Assembly: GCA_013398015.1 (NCBI GenBank)
Contig: VZRR01027745.1
Location: 124,001-188,000, forward strand
Source: Oreocharis arfaki
Taxonomy: Eukaryota; Chordata; Aves; Passeriformes; Paramythiidae
Direction: 5' to 3'
DNA: 64,000 nucleotides
A program made the translations under genes and the position numbers. The number at the start of each line of letters is the position of its first letter. The first letter of the stretch is position 1. Below the pieces are notes generated by a model. It made no database searches. It worked only from the letters and a program-made list of their open reading frames with translations, and was not told the DNA's origin. Positions 42,113 through 56,337 of the stretch are shown piece after piece.

Positions 42113-43882
42113 AAATGAGGAAGACCTAAAACAAGAACAAAAAAAAATCCGCAATTTAAAAGATACTGTTCTTCACCTCTGAACATCTATAGTTAAAATT
42201 CTAATGAAAAGAAGAGAACCTTTGGGGGAACACCTTTGCCATGTGGTAACTAGAAAATCCATTATCTAAATTTCCTGCTGCTCCTAAAACGATCCCAGAA
42301 ATAGAAGGAATAGAAGGAATATGAATGTACACAAGGTTATATTCACATAAATGTACTTTCTGTCATACAAATCTGATATTCAGAACAATCTCTGACAAAC
42401 AGGGATATTGCATACTGAGAAACCTCACTCCGTGCTCCACAACCTCAAAACACAAAGCCGTAGACTGAAAAGCCTCATTTAGGTGAGTGTTGTACTGTTT
42501 TCCCAGCATGGCATACATTTCAAACATGAGCTCTGCATGTCTTAAAGAGTATTTTGAAAGTTCTATAGAATTGTAAACATAGGAAAATTTCTCTCAAAAT
42601 ATGAGAAGTTTTAGTAATTCAGAAAGCCTAGAAGACATGCTGCAGAGAACTACATAGAATTATGGGTTTAAAAGCCCTCCTATGCAACTGCTTTGGTGAC
42701 TACAAATTGTTGTTAAGTACATGATATTCAAAGAGAGACTGAAAGTAAAAGCCACTCACAAAGAATTTCAGCAAACTTCTACCAGGCAGTGCCTCGGGTT
42801 TATAAGACTCTTAGGACGTACAAATATATACCTTGGAAACACAGTGTCTCAAGCTTTACATTTAAAACAGTGTATTAAGGCATGTGACGTTTAAGTAGTA
42901 TATTTACATCCTGTGAAAGTAGCAGGCACTGCTGGTACATACAAGCCTATCAGATGTTAAGTAACACATGCCTTTCACCTAAGGTGAGAAGTGTTCAGAG
43001 TGGTTTAGGGGGATTTTCACAAGTGCTGCTGTGCAGAAACCCATGCAGAGCTCTGCCTAGGCTGGCAAGAGAAAAGTAGTCTCATTTTAGTGCAACAAGC
43101 CTGTGTCAGATGCATATAAAATATTTTTGAAGCCTGAATTTACAACACTGAAAATTACTACTTCAGGTTTTCAGGGAAGTCAAGTCCATCTCTGACACCA
43201 TTTGATATTACACATGCCAAACCCCTTGAAGAAATACCTGCTGCACCTTGTGAGAGCAGAAAGTGTCATGAAGTAAGAACAGACTCCATAAACCAATTGT
43301 CTTAGCACAGAAATAGCAAAACAAGCCAAATGAATTAATGAGTTAGCTTAAGAGCACAGTGTCAGGGTAGTAAAAATATCCTCTTCAGTGCTGTACTGAC
43401 TAAAGGAAACAGCTGTCTAAATATTTGAGTTTTTCTGAAAAAACATTACTATACTATGGCAAACAGTGAAGCTAATGCTTTCACACAGCGAAGCAAAAAG
43501 AAGTGACCAGAAGCAAAGGGAACCCTCACAGTGATGTTAGCTAATTAACAAAGCTATTTTCACTGGAGAAAAACTGCATGAGAAACTTCTGTAGATATTC
43601 TGCCAGGGAAGGAAATGAAATTAAAGCAGACTAAGCTAATGCAAGCTGCTAAATGAAGGTGTCAGTTCAAGTGAAAACAGCCTCACTGCTGACAAAGTGC
43701 ACTGAAAAAGCTCATTAGAAGAGGACTGCCGTTTTATCATTTAATCTGCATCTCAATGACTGCCACAAAACAGATCTAAGCCTACCTGGGAAAATCTTTA
43801 CATTATTAATTTTACTCTGAGCAATAAAATGGAATTTCAGTGAAATCCTGGAACACACTGAAGAGGCAAATACATCAAGTGT

Positions 43883-43910
43883 TGTATCTCAGATCTGGAG
43901 CTGAGATACA
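43883..43910. repeat. Short inverted repeat: 10-bp stem, 8-nt loop
   Basis: TGTATCTCAG at 43883..43892 pairs with CTGAGATACA at 43901..43910. Expected by chance about once per window of this size. Confidence 0.8.
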
Positions 43911-46149
43911 GAGACCCCAATAAAGAGAAAATGTAGGGATTACGACTAGTTTCCATTTCATGCCAGAAGTCATGCAGGCTGAATACTCCCAGGTGCAGCT
44001 GCCAAAAGAACAAGGTTTTCCAAATGAAATGCTCCCTTCTCCACAAGAAGCACCTGAGTAAGGAATTAACAGCAGCAGCAGCATGGGAATTACACTGTGC
44101 TAAAATACAATAATCATCTCCTGTAAATTATCCAGAACATGTCCCTTCTGTACCTGACATTTTAATTTGACTTCCCTGAGAATGATATGGCAAATGGCCT
44201 CAATGTTGAAAGTCAATGTTTTGGGGTTGTACACTTTCATTTGACCAAAACAGAATAATAGAGGTAGGAATTTCATGTTTGTAGCACTTGGAAAATCACT
44301 TATGAAGTGAAAAACTTACACAAATATTAGAGTTTTAAAATTTTAGCCCCTGCAAATTACATAATCAGAGTATAATGACTGAGTATAAACATCATTTCAC
44401 TTTTATGCACTTCCCTCCCCCTCAAGAATAAATTAATTTCACAGAAGGCTCAGATTATTCTTCCCCTCTCAATTTACCAAAATAAGCATTCTTCTCATTT
44501 GCCATGGCACCTAAATTGAAAGCAACTTCACTGAGCTCAAAAGCCAATCTCCAGCATGCCTCGAACTAGAAGCTCCATACCTTCTATAAGAACTATTAAT
44601 TTCCTTTTCCCCAAAAAATGTCTCATTCCTCAATTTGTGTGCAAGTGTCAAGACAGCAATTTCAAAATACCATATTTAAAAAGCAGAAAAGTCATTAGGA
44701 TCTGTAGGATCTCTTACTCATCAGTGCAAGCAGCCCCTGCTACAAGTCACATCAAACAGCAAGTAAATCATTTCTCCGAGCCCAGTGCTCTGTGCAGTTG
44801 GATAGATTAGGACAGGAAAAGAAAAAACATTTTGACTCTAGCTACAACCTAATAATTCTCCAAACACAGTAGTTAACATAGTCAGGCTGGCTCAAAATGA
44901 GTAGTCCTGCCAAATCCAGGGCAGAGGAAAGACTGCTTTTCCCTGTAGCACAGGGCTGGGGAACATGCCCGAGACTCAGGTAGGTCACTGCTGCAGAGAC
45001 TCCCAGACCACTTCTCAGTGCATTAGCTCAGGTACAAGAACCAATTTAGCTCTTGTAGCACAGAGCCTCCTGTAGGCAAATGTACCCAGCTGAGCAGCTC
45101 ACCCTGTGTTGACTCAGAGGCGTACACTACAGCCTGCTTTGTTATTTTACCTGCTTCTGAGCTGGCTAGTGACAGCCCCTGGCAATCATCCGAGCCTGCT
45201 CTTCCCAACTTGAGAGGTGTAACTCGCCCTTGAAACACTGCAGAGAACAAGTGAGGCACGAAGAACCTTCCCACTCCAAGAACCACATACTATAATAAGA
45301 CAAGAATTTTCAATAGTAAAAATTAGATATGGACTAGAAAAAGCTGAGAAACCCTGACTAATACCAGCCCCTGCACACTCTGCCATCTTTAGACCATCTC
45401 TACCACACACAGCGTAATTTCTCTGCAGAAGCATTGCAGGCAGCTACATGAACAGAAGCAGATATCCCTAGCTACATCAGCACAGCTCTAAGGCTGAGCT
45501 GACAGGCTCTCAACAGGGTTACCTTGCTGCTCTGTTGCTTTCAGAGTCCAGTTATGACCTCCATTTCCATGCTGTACACCATGGCTAGGGGACCGAGGGG
45601 TATTCCCTACTTCGGCTAGCTTTTATTTGCGCATCTTTGCAATGGTGTCAATGTTTCATCTATCTCTTGTAAGTCTCTGGAGTATTTTTTTCAGACTGTT
45701 AAGCATATTTGTAATTGGAAAATTTCAATCTTCTGTAAGCTAAAGCTTCACCAAAGCAAATTAAAATAATTTATTTTAGCTTCAGTAGACATGAATACAG
45801 AATAGTTGATCTGTATCTGTCTTACACCATCTTTTTGTATCATTGAAGATTTAGACATTCTCAAACCTTTTTCATTTCTAGGCTAGAAAAACCTCAAAGC
45901 CTTCACATATTCCCTAAAGACTGAGTTTTTCAAACCTCGTGTCCAAGCCTTGCTGGTGCCATTGAGACCCCGCCCCTTTATCTACCACATCCTCCTTTAA
46001 TAAGAAGTCTAAACCAGAGGCTAAAAGCACACTGCTAAGCATAGAAGAATAATTATCTCCTCTGCCATTTATCTGACATGTTTCATCACTTATACAGGCC
46101 TAATGAAATCTCAGTGTCATGCACACCACCCCGACAAGTTGAGTTTGCA

Positions 46150-46326
46150 AAGCCACTGTGATTCCCGAGTCCTTCCTGGCCAGCATGCTGCCTAGCCCAT
46201 TTATATCTGTGCATTTGATTTCTCCTAAGCGTAACACTTTACAGTTGTCTTTATTAAATTTCACCTCATTGATTTCAAACCATTTTTCCAATTCATCACA
46301 TGAAATTCTGAATCTGTCCTCCTAAC
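46150..46326 (-). mobile_element. Ancient CR1-lineage LINE fragment (ORF2 reverse transcriptase region)
   Basis: On the minus strand the segment translates as EKWFEINEVKFNKDNCKVLRLGEI, then the ARKDSGI stretch. This corresponds to the conserved CR1 ORF2 block EKW..KFNKDKCKVLHLG followed by the EKDLGV motif. The nucleotide form (complement of 'tggagaaatggtctgaaatcaacaagatgaaattcaa' and 'gcagcatgctggc', recalled in parts) resembles CR1 families of turtles and crocodilians more than the young avian 3' ends elsewhere in this window. It is probably an old insertion. The limits are approximate. Confidence 0.8.
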
Positions 46327-47295
46327 TGTTTATAATCCCTTCCTGCTTCATCTTCCAAAAATACTCAAATTATCCTCTTTGACAGCAATAAATGGATGAT
46401 GAATACTGAGAATATCGACTAGTAAACAACTTAAGCCACCCTCCTCCAGGAATTAACTTAATAGTCTGAGAGCAAACAACCGAGCCTAGCTCAACATTTC
46501 AGACTGATTTCTCAGTGGACTGAAGCACTGCCTGTCATCATCCAGGCATTCAAAAGAAATCATTTCTCTGGCATCTGCTAATGCTAAGCCAAGCTAATGT
46601 CATCTCATTTCTGTGAATGCTTCTTTCCTCTCAGAGGTTGTTGATAGAGATTTAAATGCTAACGTTTAATTTGGTGGTCAGAGTTTGAACAGGGGCTGTT
46701 TTTACAATCATACCTATTTACTGCCCTAAAGAACATTATTATTGCCAAAAGAATGTAATTAAGCAGGAACCAAAAAATAACTCAAAAAAGAAGTCACTGT
46801 TTAAGGAATGAATCCAGCTACATGAGCTGGAGACCCCTTGCCAAGTTTTCAAATGTAAGGCAATGCTCCCAAAACCATGTGCTCCCTTAAGTGGGGAAAA
46901 AACAAACAAAAACCATCCACCCTCCCCAAGCACATAAAAGACACAGGTAATAAAAGTATACTAAATGATCCATGTGCTTCAAATACAGCAGAAACACACC
47001 TATGTACATTAGAAGACTATTCACTTGGCTGAGGAACTATTTCATGTTTGCAAAGGTATACAAAAAAAACCCACTTACTGTTTAAGTCCCAAAAGAGCAA
47101 CTACTCTTCAGCCAGAAAACTACGCAAGTTTCAGCTTTGTCAACAGAGATTAAAATAATTTTATTTAACTAATGACATCTACATCTTTAATTTAAATCAG
47201 AGAACCTTGGAGAAAAATCCATACAAACAACTACAGTTTAATCTATCAAAATTCCGTAGCATCAGCAGTCTACTGTAACATTATACAGATTGCTT

Positions 47296-47331
47296 ATAGA
47301 TATAGATAGATATAGATATAGATAGATATAG
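47296..47331. repeat. Microsatellite, TATAGA/TAGA mixed repeat
   Basis: About 36 bp of interleaved TATAGA and TAGA units. A 9-bp direct repeat AGATTGCTT flanks it (47287..47295 and 47330..47338). Confidence 0.9.
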
Positions 47332-47525
47332 ATTGCTTCAGCAGGAGAAGTGCCAGGCTTTTCAGGAGCTATGCTTATCTTCCTGTTGCTCTGCCTGGCA
47401 CACAAATGCTCAGTTCTTCTTTCCAATGCCCATTACTGGCACCACTTCTTAACTCTGCAACCCCTTAGATTTGCTTCTGGGTTTAAAACAAGAAGATGAT
47501 GAATAATATCCCTTCCCATAGGGAT

Positions 47526-47554
47526 ATTCACTGATCAAAACCCGATCAGTGAAT
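47526..47554. repeat. Short inverted repeat: 11-bp stem, 7-nt loop
   Basis: ATTCACTGATC at 47526..47536 pairs exactly with 47544..47554 across AAAACCC. No known element is associated, and it is close to the chance level. Confidence 0.85.
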
Positions 47555-47625
47555 TCCCTCACATCCTGAATTTTGTACATGGGACACTCGAGCACCTCTT
47601 CTTGAATCACGAGAGCTTGTAAGGA

Positions 47626-47652
47626 GCCCAGCTGCAGGTGCCCAGCTGCAGG
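47626..47652. repeat. Short tandem duplication
   Basis: GCCCAGCTGCAGG occurs twice with one base between (period 14) inside a locally GC-rich, PvuII/PstI-like (CAGCTGCAG) stretch. It contributes to the long open frame there by keeping stops out. Confidence 0.8.
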
Positions 47653-50099
47653 CACCTTCTGCAGCCCACCCAGCATCCAGCAGCTCCAGCCAAGGCAAGG
47701 CTGCACGGCACCCAGGCACCCTGCCAGACACCACACACAAGCTTCCTCTTGTTGGAAAATACAACAGAAGAGAGCCTGGCAGAGGAATAAATAGGCTAGC
47801 CATAATTTCTCATCCTGAGATGGAGTCACGGTGTAACTGAAACACGTATGTGGACCTGGGAAGCCACCTTGATCCCACCGCTTTGGAGGAGTCCCAGCAC
47901 AATTCATCTCCTCGTTCTTCCACCTCACCACTAAACCTTCTCCGTAGTATTGGAGACTGCTCAAAGAAATCTCCAAAACTGAAAACCTCAACTTAAAAGT
48001 CACATCAGTGTTTTTAACAGCTTTTATACAATGTAGTAATTTTGTAGTTTGAAGAAAAGCAAAAGCTTTGCATTTCTTTTTCCTGTTTCATGCAAGACTG
48101 ACCAAGAGAGAACAGTAATGTATCTGTTACATTCTAAAAGGAGGCATACATGTATAAACTAAATCCTGTTCCTTAGGGGAGCAATTAAACCCTTATTTAT
48201 TCATACAAAAAGAGAAATGCACATTTCCCACACTTCAGTCACACATGTTTTTTCTATAAATTAAATACCAAAAAGTACAAGGTTACAAGTTAGTACTACT
48301 AACTAACTAAATTAAGGTCATCCATACTTCATTTCCTGTAAATGAGGTAAAATAAAGCAGTATTTGATAATTCACAATATAATGTATCATAATGAAAGTA
48401 AGCCTTTTCATGAATGCACTCGGGAGTTCTTCAAAATGCAGAACAAATAAGCACAGTCATACAAGTTGGCAAATTTGCTTCAAAAGGATGTTTTAGGTCA
48501 TGTGAGCCTTGCCACTGACAAGTCAAACACAAAATAACGATAAAACAGGAAACACATGAACACTGGTCTTCCTTTTCAATGGTTTCTATTTCATATCACT
48601 ATGCTTCTGTTTAACAAGGTTTGGAAGTCCACTTGCAAAAAGAAGAAAAAACACCTAACAAAAGCATGCTTAGAGTTCAAATAAATTTTCTATTCTCAGA
48701 TTCTAGAAACTTCATTCTAATTGTTAACAAGTAGCCATCTCAGCAATCACAAAAATTCCTAGAGCACTGCTTCTTCTTGTTAACCACTAATTACATTAAT
48801 TATTCAGATTTTATTTATTTTACTTTTAAGGTGAGAGGTGACATTTATACAGACTGAGCAGCAAGAGAGCCATTCAAGAAGAAATGAAACCCCATTTTTT
48901 GGATCAAGCCCAGTTTTTCGTTTGTTACATGCTTCATGCCAAGGCTTCCTCAGGCTTGAGAGAGAGCCTGTGCTTTACACCCCAGATGTGAAACACACAT
49001 AGTAAAACTTTATCAAGGAGAAGGCTTTCACAAATGTGCAACTAATAATATCCAAGAGTGCTCTGAGAGCACACTAGCATCTGCATTAATTTGAAAGGCT
49101 GACAGACAAAATGTTCAACAGGTCAGGTAGCTGAAAATATCCTCAAGAAAATATCCAGCAAGAGGCTCCTGCTGTGCTGCCAGCAGAACCATACACCACT
49201 GTCACTGTCCTGCTCACCCCCTTGGGGCACAGAACCTTTAGCTTGACACCTCCTGGCATAAATACCCAAGGCAAAAGGCACCGACATCACTGGCACCGCT
49301 GGTGAGCCATATGCTACGCTACACTGCATGGAAGCAACTCTCCCTCCCTAACTTTCACTTCCATACCGTAACTAAAGCCACACAGCCACAGCTTGAGAAG
49401 ACAAGAAGCTACGTACCAAGAAACACAGTGTACTTTCCCATCTGTGACCGAGGCAGGTATCTCCACATTTAAAAGAAAAACGAGTGGGGACATCTATTGA
49501 GGCATCATCCACACAACCCAGGTGTGGGAAATATTTCTGTCTTTGAGCACGAATACCTGGCCAGGCACCAGAGCACACCCCAGTGTCCAGAGAAGGGTGG
49601 GAGATGCCTCGAGGCAGTTGGACAGCCCTTGACAGTCACTGCACCACCCCTGGAGGAGCTTTCCACCCCACTGCCAGAGCAGCAGGAAGCACAGGGATGC
49701 AGAGGAAGGTGGTCACTATCCCATACCTGCCATGCATCCTCCAGCCTTTCAAAAAGTTTTGCACTTTTCATGCTAATTTGGAAGGTTACAATATGTTGTA
49801 CATGTAGCTGATGCCATATTAGACTGGGATAAATGTATTTGTTTCTGCTTTGCTGTTAGCATACCCCAATGGGTCTTTAAACAATTCAATACAGAAATAA
49901 GGAATAAGGCCTTTTATCCATCAGATTCATGTCTTCCAAGCTTATATACAACGGCAGAAAAACCAGCTAATACTCTACCTACAGGAAACCTGGCAGACTT
50001 TAGAATATTATGTGAAATACATTCATACTGCACCCGTAGACATTCAAGTACTGTCATTATTTTTTATGACCTTTAAAGGAGAGAGTCAGTGACTAAAAT

Positions 50100-50711
50100 C
50101 ACAGAATCATAGAATATGCTAAGTTGTAAGGGACCCATAAGGATCATTGAGTCCAACTCCTGGCCCTGCACAAACATCCCAAGAATCACACCATGTGCCT
50201 GAGATCATTGTCCAAACACTCCTTGAACTCGGGCTGATGCTGTGACCACTTCCCTGGGGAGCCTGTTCCAGTGCCTAACGACCTTCTGGGTGAAAAACCT
50301 TTTCCTGATATCCAACCTAAACATTGCCTTGGGTCCTGTCACTGGTCACAAGAGTGAAGAGATGGGTACCTGCCCCTCTGCTTCCCCTTGTGAGAAAGCT
50401 GAAGACTGCAGTGAGGTCTCCCCTCAGTCTCCTCCAGGCTGAACAAAACCAAGTGACCTCAGCTCCTCCTCCTAAGGTTTCCCCTCCAGACCATCACCAT
50501 CCTTGTTGCCCTTCTTTGGGTGCCCTCTAATAGTTTGACCTGTTTCTTACATTGTGGTGCCCAAAGCTGCTCCCAGCACTTGAGGTGAGGCTGCCCCAGT
50601 GCAGAGCAGAGCAGGACAATCCCCTCCCTTGCCCGGCTGGCAATGCTGTGCCTGAAGCCCCCAGGACATGGGTGGCCCTCCTGGCTGGCAGAGCACTGCT
50701 GACTCATGAAC
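50100..50711 (-). mobile_element. CR1 LINE, 5'-truncated, about 0.6 kb
   Basis: The left end is the complement of a CR1 tail (ATTCTATGATTCTGTG), followed by the complements of 'gagttggactcaatgatcc', 'caggctccccagggaagtgg' and 'ggaaaaggtttttcaccc'. The minus strand also contains remnants of ORF2 (LKCWEQLWAPQCKKQVKLLEG), stops included. It differs in its 3' blocks from the copies at 941 and 33677, so it belongs to another CR1 subfamily. It lies in the same orientation as PPP3CA. Confidence 0.94.
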
Positions 50712-53700
50712 AGAGACTATGAGAAAGTTTTCTCAGCATTGTAGTTCCAGTAGAAAACAGTGTTGGTCTTTCATGATTAGCTAAATAGTTTCATTTTGGG
50801 TTCTTCTGCCTTGGAGTTCCCTTGCTATATTTCCAACATTTGAATTACATGTAGATCTGTATTTTTTTAAAAAATGATGACCCTAATGAGGCACAAGTCA
50901 TCATGTCAAATGTAATTTCTGTTCAGCCTGGATTATTTCATCCCAAAACTGAGAGATGGATGCAAAAAAGCTCAACCTGGAAGCCCAGGTCTATGATTTT
51001 CCACTCTCTAACCCTCAAGTCAGGATGTCCAGGATTACAGAAGATTCCTACAAACACAGGACCCAAATAATTCACCCCTCAGTGAGCAGGAAAGCCTTCC
51101 CCAAGGAAGGCGGAAACCACTGCAGAAGGTCAACAGGCAAAGGTCTGGCCAGTGGCTCAGCTTTCTCCACTATGAACAGAGAAGAGCACTAGGATTTCCA
51201 GCTGAGTGAAATTCAGCTGACCATGGAGAGTGGCAGGGTTGTTATTAATTTCTAAATATCAGTCAAAGAAGCATGTCTGATTAATTCAATTTTGCAGCCC
51301 TTTGCGCGATGTCAGAGGCACTGCAGCTGCTTGTCTCAAGATATCGGATTAAAAAAACACCATAAAACCTCACGTGTTCCCACCCACAAATATGGATTTG
51401 GATCTATTTACAGAGGCCTCATTCTCAGTGTTGCACTCGTAAACAGTAAGGATTATATTTTAAAGTCACAAGAGCCTATGCTCTGCACACAGCTAGAGAA
51501 AAGTTCTGCTACAACAACACTGGTAATGAGATTTGCAAGGAAATGTAAATACACAGGGACAAATGTTCCAGTGAAAGGGCAGCTCTGCATCAGTTCAGGA
51601 GTTTCCAGTATAGGAAAAATATTTCTGTAGGAATCCAGAATCTACAGAATAATCTATTTAAAAGGCAATATAGCAAGTCCACTTCCTCCTTTGTTAATTT
51701 TAATAAATGCACAGGAGTTCTTTCTTATACTTCATCTTTAGAGAATATTATAGTTCATATACTGCACTTGGTCATTTAAAACGCTGAAATGCCCAACCCA
51801 ATGAAACCTTTTTAAAGAAGTTACTGCAGTTTTTCAAATACACAAAAGTCAATAAAAAGGGACAAGCACATCCATAACTGTACTTTACAATTTTCAGATG
51901 TGCTATCAGATGTTCTACAAAATGGTCTTATGATTCTTCATTTTAGAATAGATATTTAACAGTGACTTTAGTTAGTTATTCTAGTCAGTTATTTAGTTGG
52001 TTAAATAGTTAAGACTTGTGCCTTGCATCACAGATGAAATCACTCTAAGTTTTAGCAATCAGCTAATGAGCTTCATGTTGGGAAGCAAAAAGCAGAAGAC
52101 CCTCAGCTTCCCTCTTTCCTCCTTCTGCAGAAAGAAAAACATTTTAAACTGGCACGGAGGCTTTTAAGAATCCTACACCAAGCGATCCACAGGCAGAAGA
52201 TCACAGGTCCTTCCTAGCATGAGGTGAGAGTCCTGTATTATGTTACAGGAATCATGGCAACAACACCAGAAATGCTGAAGCTGCTCTGTCTGCATGGTGG
52301 GAGACTACAGAAGGAACCAGGCCATGAGCAGCAAGTCCTGCTCTCGCGTGGAGGGGAACAACAACCAAGATGCCCTTGGCCAGCAGAGGTTACTGGTATT
52401 CAACATTTCAGAAACCCTGGGCAGTCACCCTCCATTCTCTCCAGAAGGATAGGTGGCAGCAGAATTCACTTAAAACATGCTTTTTTTATAAATTATAAAA
52501 TCAAAAGCATTTCACAGATCAAGAGAAAACGGATGTCAGAGATGTTCCTAGTACTTTATATCACAAAGTTAAAGCAAGAGGATGACAAAGTTTAAAAGGA
52601 ATTACAACTTTTATATTAATCAGCAAGACATCATGAGATGAATAAGACCTGGCACCAGTACCAAAAATAATACATCATTAAGTTACTAAACCAGCATTTT
52701 GCACTTGGCTTTAGGCAAGACACTGAGAAAACAGGTCATCTTCTAGGCTTCACAAGAAAATTTCAAGGCACGTACCTCCCTCACAGACAGGATACCATGC
52801 CCCGAAATTATTCATTCAGCTGACCATGGAACAGAAAATGAGACAGCAGCAGGAAAAAGTGTTTTCATCCAACTCCACTTCTACAAAACAACAAAGTATC
52901 AAACTCGGGCCTCTTGCAGATGTTTGTAAAAGCACTACATTGAAACTGTTCTTCTAATCATTCTGAGTGCATACTGAATTTTTTTAGTTTTTGGTCATAA
53001 CTTCTGTAAAACAGCAGATTACGTATTTCTGGAAAAAATAACTAGTCTTTTAAGAACAAAAATACTAAAAGAGAAAATCTGGTCTTTGAATTTAAGATTC
53101 CTACTATATTTAATTAGCCTGTCTCAAGACCACCCATATATGATTTTGTGATTTATTTGAGAACTTACCATCACAGACAAGTAAACTCCTGTCGGCCTCT
53201 TTAACTAATCTAAAATTAAATGCTTTCTTTTCATAGAACTTAGTGAAGATCATTTACCAGCAGCCATTTACAGAAACTGTTTAGGTTAACAGAGATAAGG
53301 CAAACAGTATTTACCAGTCTTTAAGTGAATTTACTCAGCCCTCTGTAAACTGTTTTGCTTATCTGATACATTTAGACAGGACTGACTGCTGGTACAGGGC
53401 GCACCACAGCCAGTGTGGGGAGTGACCGGTTCTTCAGCCATACCACAAACCTGCATCAGCAAGTAACAGAAAAAAATCTTTTTAAAGGAGGGGAAAAGAG
53501 AGAAATGGCTGCACTTGTCACTTCAGTTAGCTGGCTCAAGCACAAACTCAACCACAAGCTCGGCATCCTTCCCCAAAGAGGTTTTCTTGCACAAAGTCCA
53601 GGTGACCCATGGTGGCTGTGCTAAGCCATCCGTCCTTGCGACTGCTCTGCACGCTCAGCAGCCAAACCACTGCTCCTTGCAGATATCCAACCACTTGCCA

Positions 53701-54286
53701 GCCTTCAATGGCTCTTACATTAGTTGAATTAAAAGCAAAACAGTCTCCATACAGCTGAAGCAAGTACTTTATTAGACAAGACTTAAGAGAGAGGTATCAT
53801 TTCCACTCATGTCCAGTCCAGTATGCAAAGGCTTAGGAATACTCCAGTATGAAATACTGAACAAGTTCTATAAACATCCACAAATATCCCCTTCACCTTA
53901 TTTTCAGCTAACTGAGTTGAGATGAAAGTTTATTTATGTAAAGAAGCAACAATAATTTAAAAGCAACACATACATAAAAGGAATCCCAACTTACAACTAC
54001 ACAACCTGTCTTTTTTACTTCTGTATACAAATATCCCCATAAGGATGATTCTCCTGACAGCCCACCTCAGCTAGAAAACTTTCATAAGAATATAATATTC
54101 TCCTCTTTTGTAGTGACCAAAATGGAAGTAGTCTCTCACATAATATTTGATCTGATTTTCTGTACATGCTAGACTTAGGTATTTTTCCAAAAGCTTTCTG
54201 GCACCAGATCTCAAAGAACACCAACCTTTCAACACAGTTTGTTTTCATTGTCTTTGGGATCACATCACAAATTGACACAGTTCACT

Positions 54287-54345
54287 AAAAAGGTGGGGGG
54301 AGGAGGGGAAGAGGCAAGAGATAGAAGTGGAAGGAAAGATAAAGT
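54287..54345 (+). repeat. Polypurine tract
   Basis: About 59 nt almost entirely A and G on the plus strand, hence polypyrimidine in the PPP3CA pre-mRNA. It could act as a decoy pyrimidine tract, but no convincing AG acceptor with an open exon follows. Confidence 0.7.
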
Positions 54346-56321
54346 CGGACAGGGTCTCTTCCCCAGACACCACCACCACTCCCTCTGCAAGCCATCGTCT
54401 CAAACCCACAGAACAAGCTGTTCTGCAAACAGACAGGGCAAATCTTCTTGGTCCTTCTTTTCATTAAATGAAATGCACATTTAAATGAAATTAAATGCAC
54501 AAGTCATAAGCCTTTATGAATTGCAATGCCAACTTCTACTTGAAATACAAAACCACTTTTTTAATTGTTGCCTCATGATCAAGGTAAAAACATGAACAAT
54601 TATTAGTAGCCCTCCTTAATGCTGTAAATTTATGATGCTTTCAATTTTTAACAACACTTTCTCTAGGAAGTTGCAAACAATTTATTCTCTATACACAGCT
54701 CTTCTATTAATTCCACACAGATTTTCTTGGGGGAGAAAAATCACCACAGGAGATTCAGATCTTAAGGAATAATCACTTTGCCTTAGGAAGGTATGTATTA
54801 GAAAAAATAAAACCTCTTCTTTCTAAAATTTTAAGAGGCTTTTCAGAGAGTATTTGTCTTAATTAATCACTGCTATATAAAAACAAATTACTGCAAGCTA
54901 TACTGGGATCCAAGCAGTTTTCAAGGGTTGCGATAATCTGTATTTGGCTGAGTGCCCACGAACATCCTCCAGGTCTGAGGATGTACCAGAGCAGTGTGCA
55001 CCCTGTTTTAAGATACAACAAAGCCTTTGGAGAGCTAAGTGACTGCACATCTGAGTCATTGTCTGAATGAGGCATTTTGGCCTTTCACACACTTCCCAGT
55101 GCCAGACAGACCCTGGATTTCAGCAAAGTTATATCAGAGAGAAGACGAATCAAAACCAAAATGTGCTGCAAAAGCAACAGAATCTTCAACTTTTCTCACT
55201 GTAAACTTTTAAATATTATTCTGCAGGCAGCTCCACTACTTTCCATCTATAACAATTCAAGTAAAGTTAATAAACAGTAACAAATAATCCATTTTAAAAA
55301 GAGACAAAAAGGAGAAGCTTCTCTAGAGAAGATGAAGAAGAGATTTGCTACTGAAAACATGACAACTGACTATATTTGGAGTCTAGGCTTCACAGTAACA
55401 AATCATACTCTCATTTAAAGATTAAACCTTGCTTTCGTTCCAGAATCCTAGTTGTGGAGATCATGTTTCCCACACCTGAGGGGCAGTGGCAGGGAATATA
55501 TATGCTCTAAGTTAAGAAAAAGACAAAACTGTACAAGGAGAACACACATATATGCATGCCAAATCCAATGCTTTCACCACACAGGTAATACCAAGTGCCA
55601 CTCTTTTGCGAGCAATATCGATGTAACAGATTGGGGCACTAGATTCAAAATGAGAAGAGTAAAATGCCATTTGTGACTCTACTACTGGGATTTTCGAAGA
55701 CTTCTTGTAAGGAAAATAAAAGTCCATACTGGATTATACTCGGCACAAGAAGAAATTAAACATGATTCATGACAAATCTTCCTGGCTGTTTTACAAGGCA
55801 TAGGAGTGAACAAAACCAAAAGGGAAGCAAAAGGAATACCACTGACCTCACTGCACTTTTCTCCTGGGAGGACTAGTGGGCTTGCTTCCACTATTCTTTA
55901 AGAAAACCTTGAGGTAGTTTATGTACATCAGCACACAAAGGCAAACTTTAGGGGAGGGGACTATACACCTAAAAAGAAAAAACAAGCCAGCAAAATTGGA
56001 AATTCTCAAAAAGAGATTAAAAAAACCTGTTACAGCCTGTTAGGGAAGACAGACTGCACAGCCCAACAGGGCAGGGCACATCAGTCAGCCAGGCATGAAA
56101 GAGAAACACTCAGTTCTGAAGGAAGACAAAAGCTACGTGGCCATACATCCACACATGAGGGCACGATTTTCTAAGAGTATTTGTTTTTCCTTCACTTCTT
56201 GTTCTTACATCATCCTCTTTTCGCAAAGAATATGAATTGAATTAAATTAAACAACAACAACAAGCATCTGCAATGTGAGGCCTGACCTCTTTCCTTTTCC
56301 ATGGGTAGAGGGGCAAGGAAC

Positions 56322-56337
56322 AAAAAAAAAAAAAAAA
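56322..56337. repeat. Poly(A) run, 16 A
   Basis: Uninterrupted A run with no AATAAA at the right distance and no flanking direct repeat noticed. Confidence 0.9.

Larger units (their letters stand above)
38963..46149. other. Intron 1 sequence with candidate non-coding elements
   Basis: Apart from the CpG patch at 40070 and the motif cluster at 41941, this is AT-rich. The part at 39500..39800 has several ATTA/TAAT homeodomain-type cores and a locally non-repetitive look suggestive of a conserved element. No gene is recognised. Confidence 0.45.

Noticed and set aside
47449..48003. Longest open frame (184 codons, minus strand)
   Set aside because: It does not start with ATG, no domain is recognisable, and stops are rare because of a local GC-rich tandem duplication. 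One frame of this size in 64 kb is compatible with chance.
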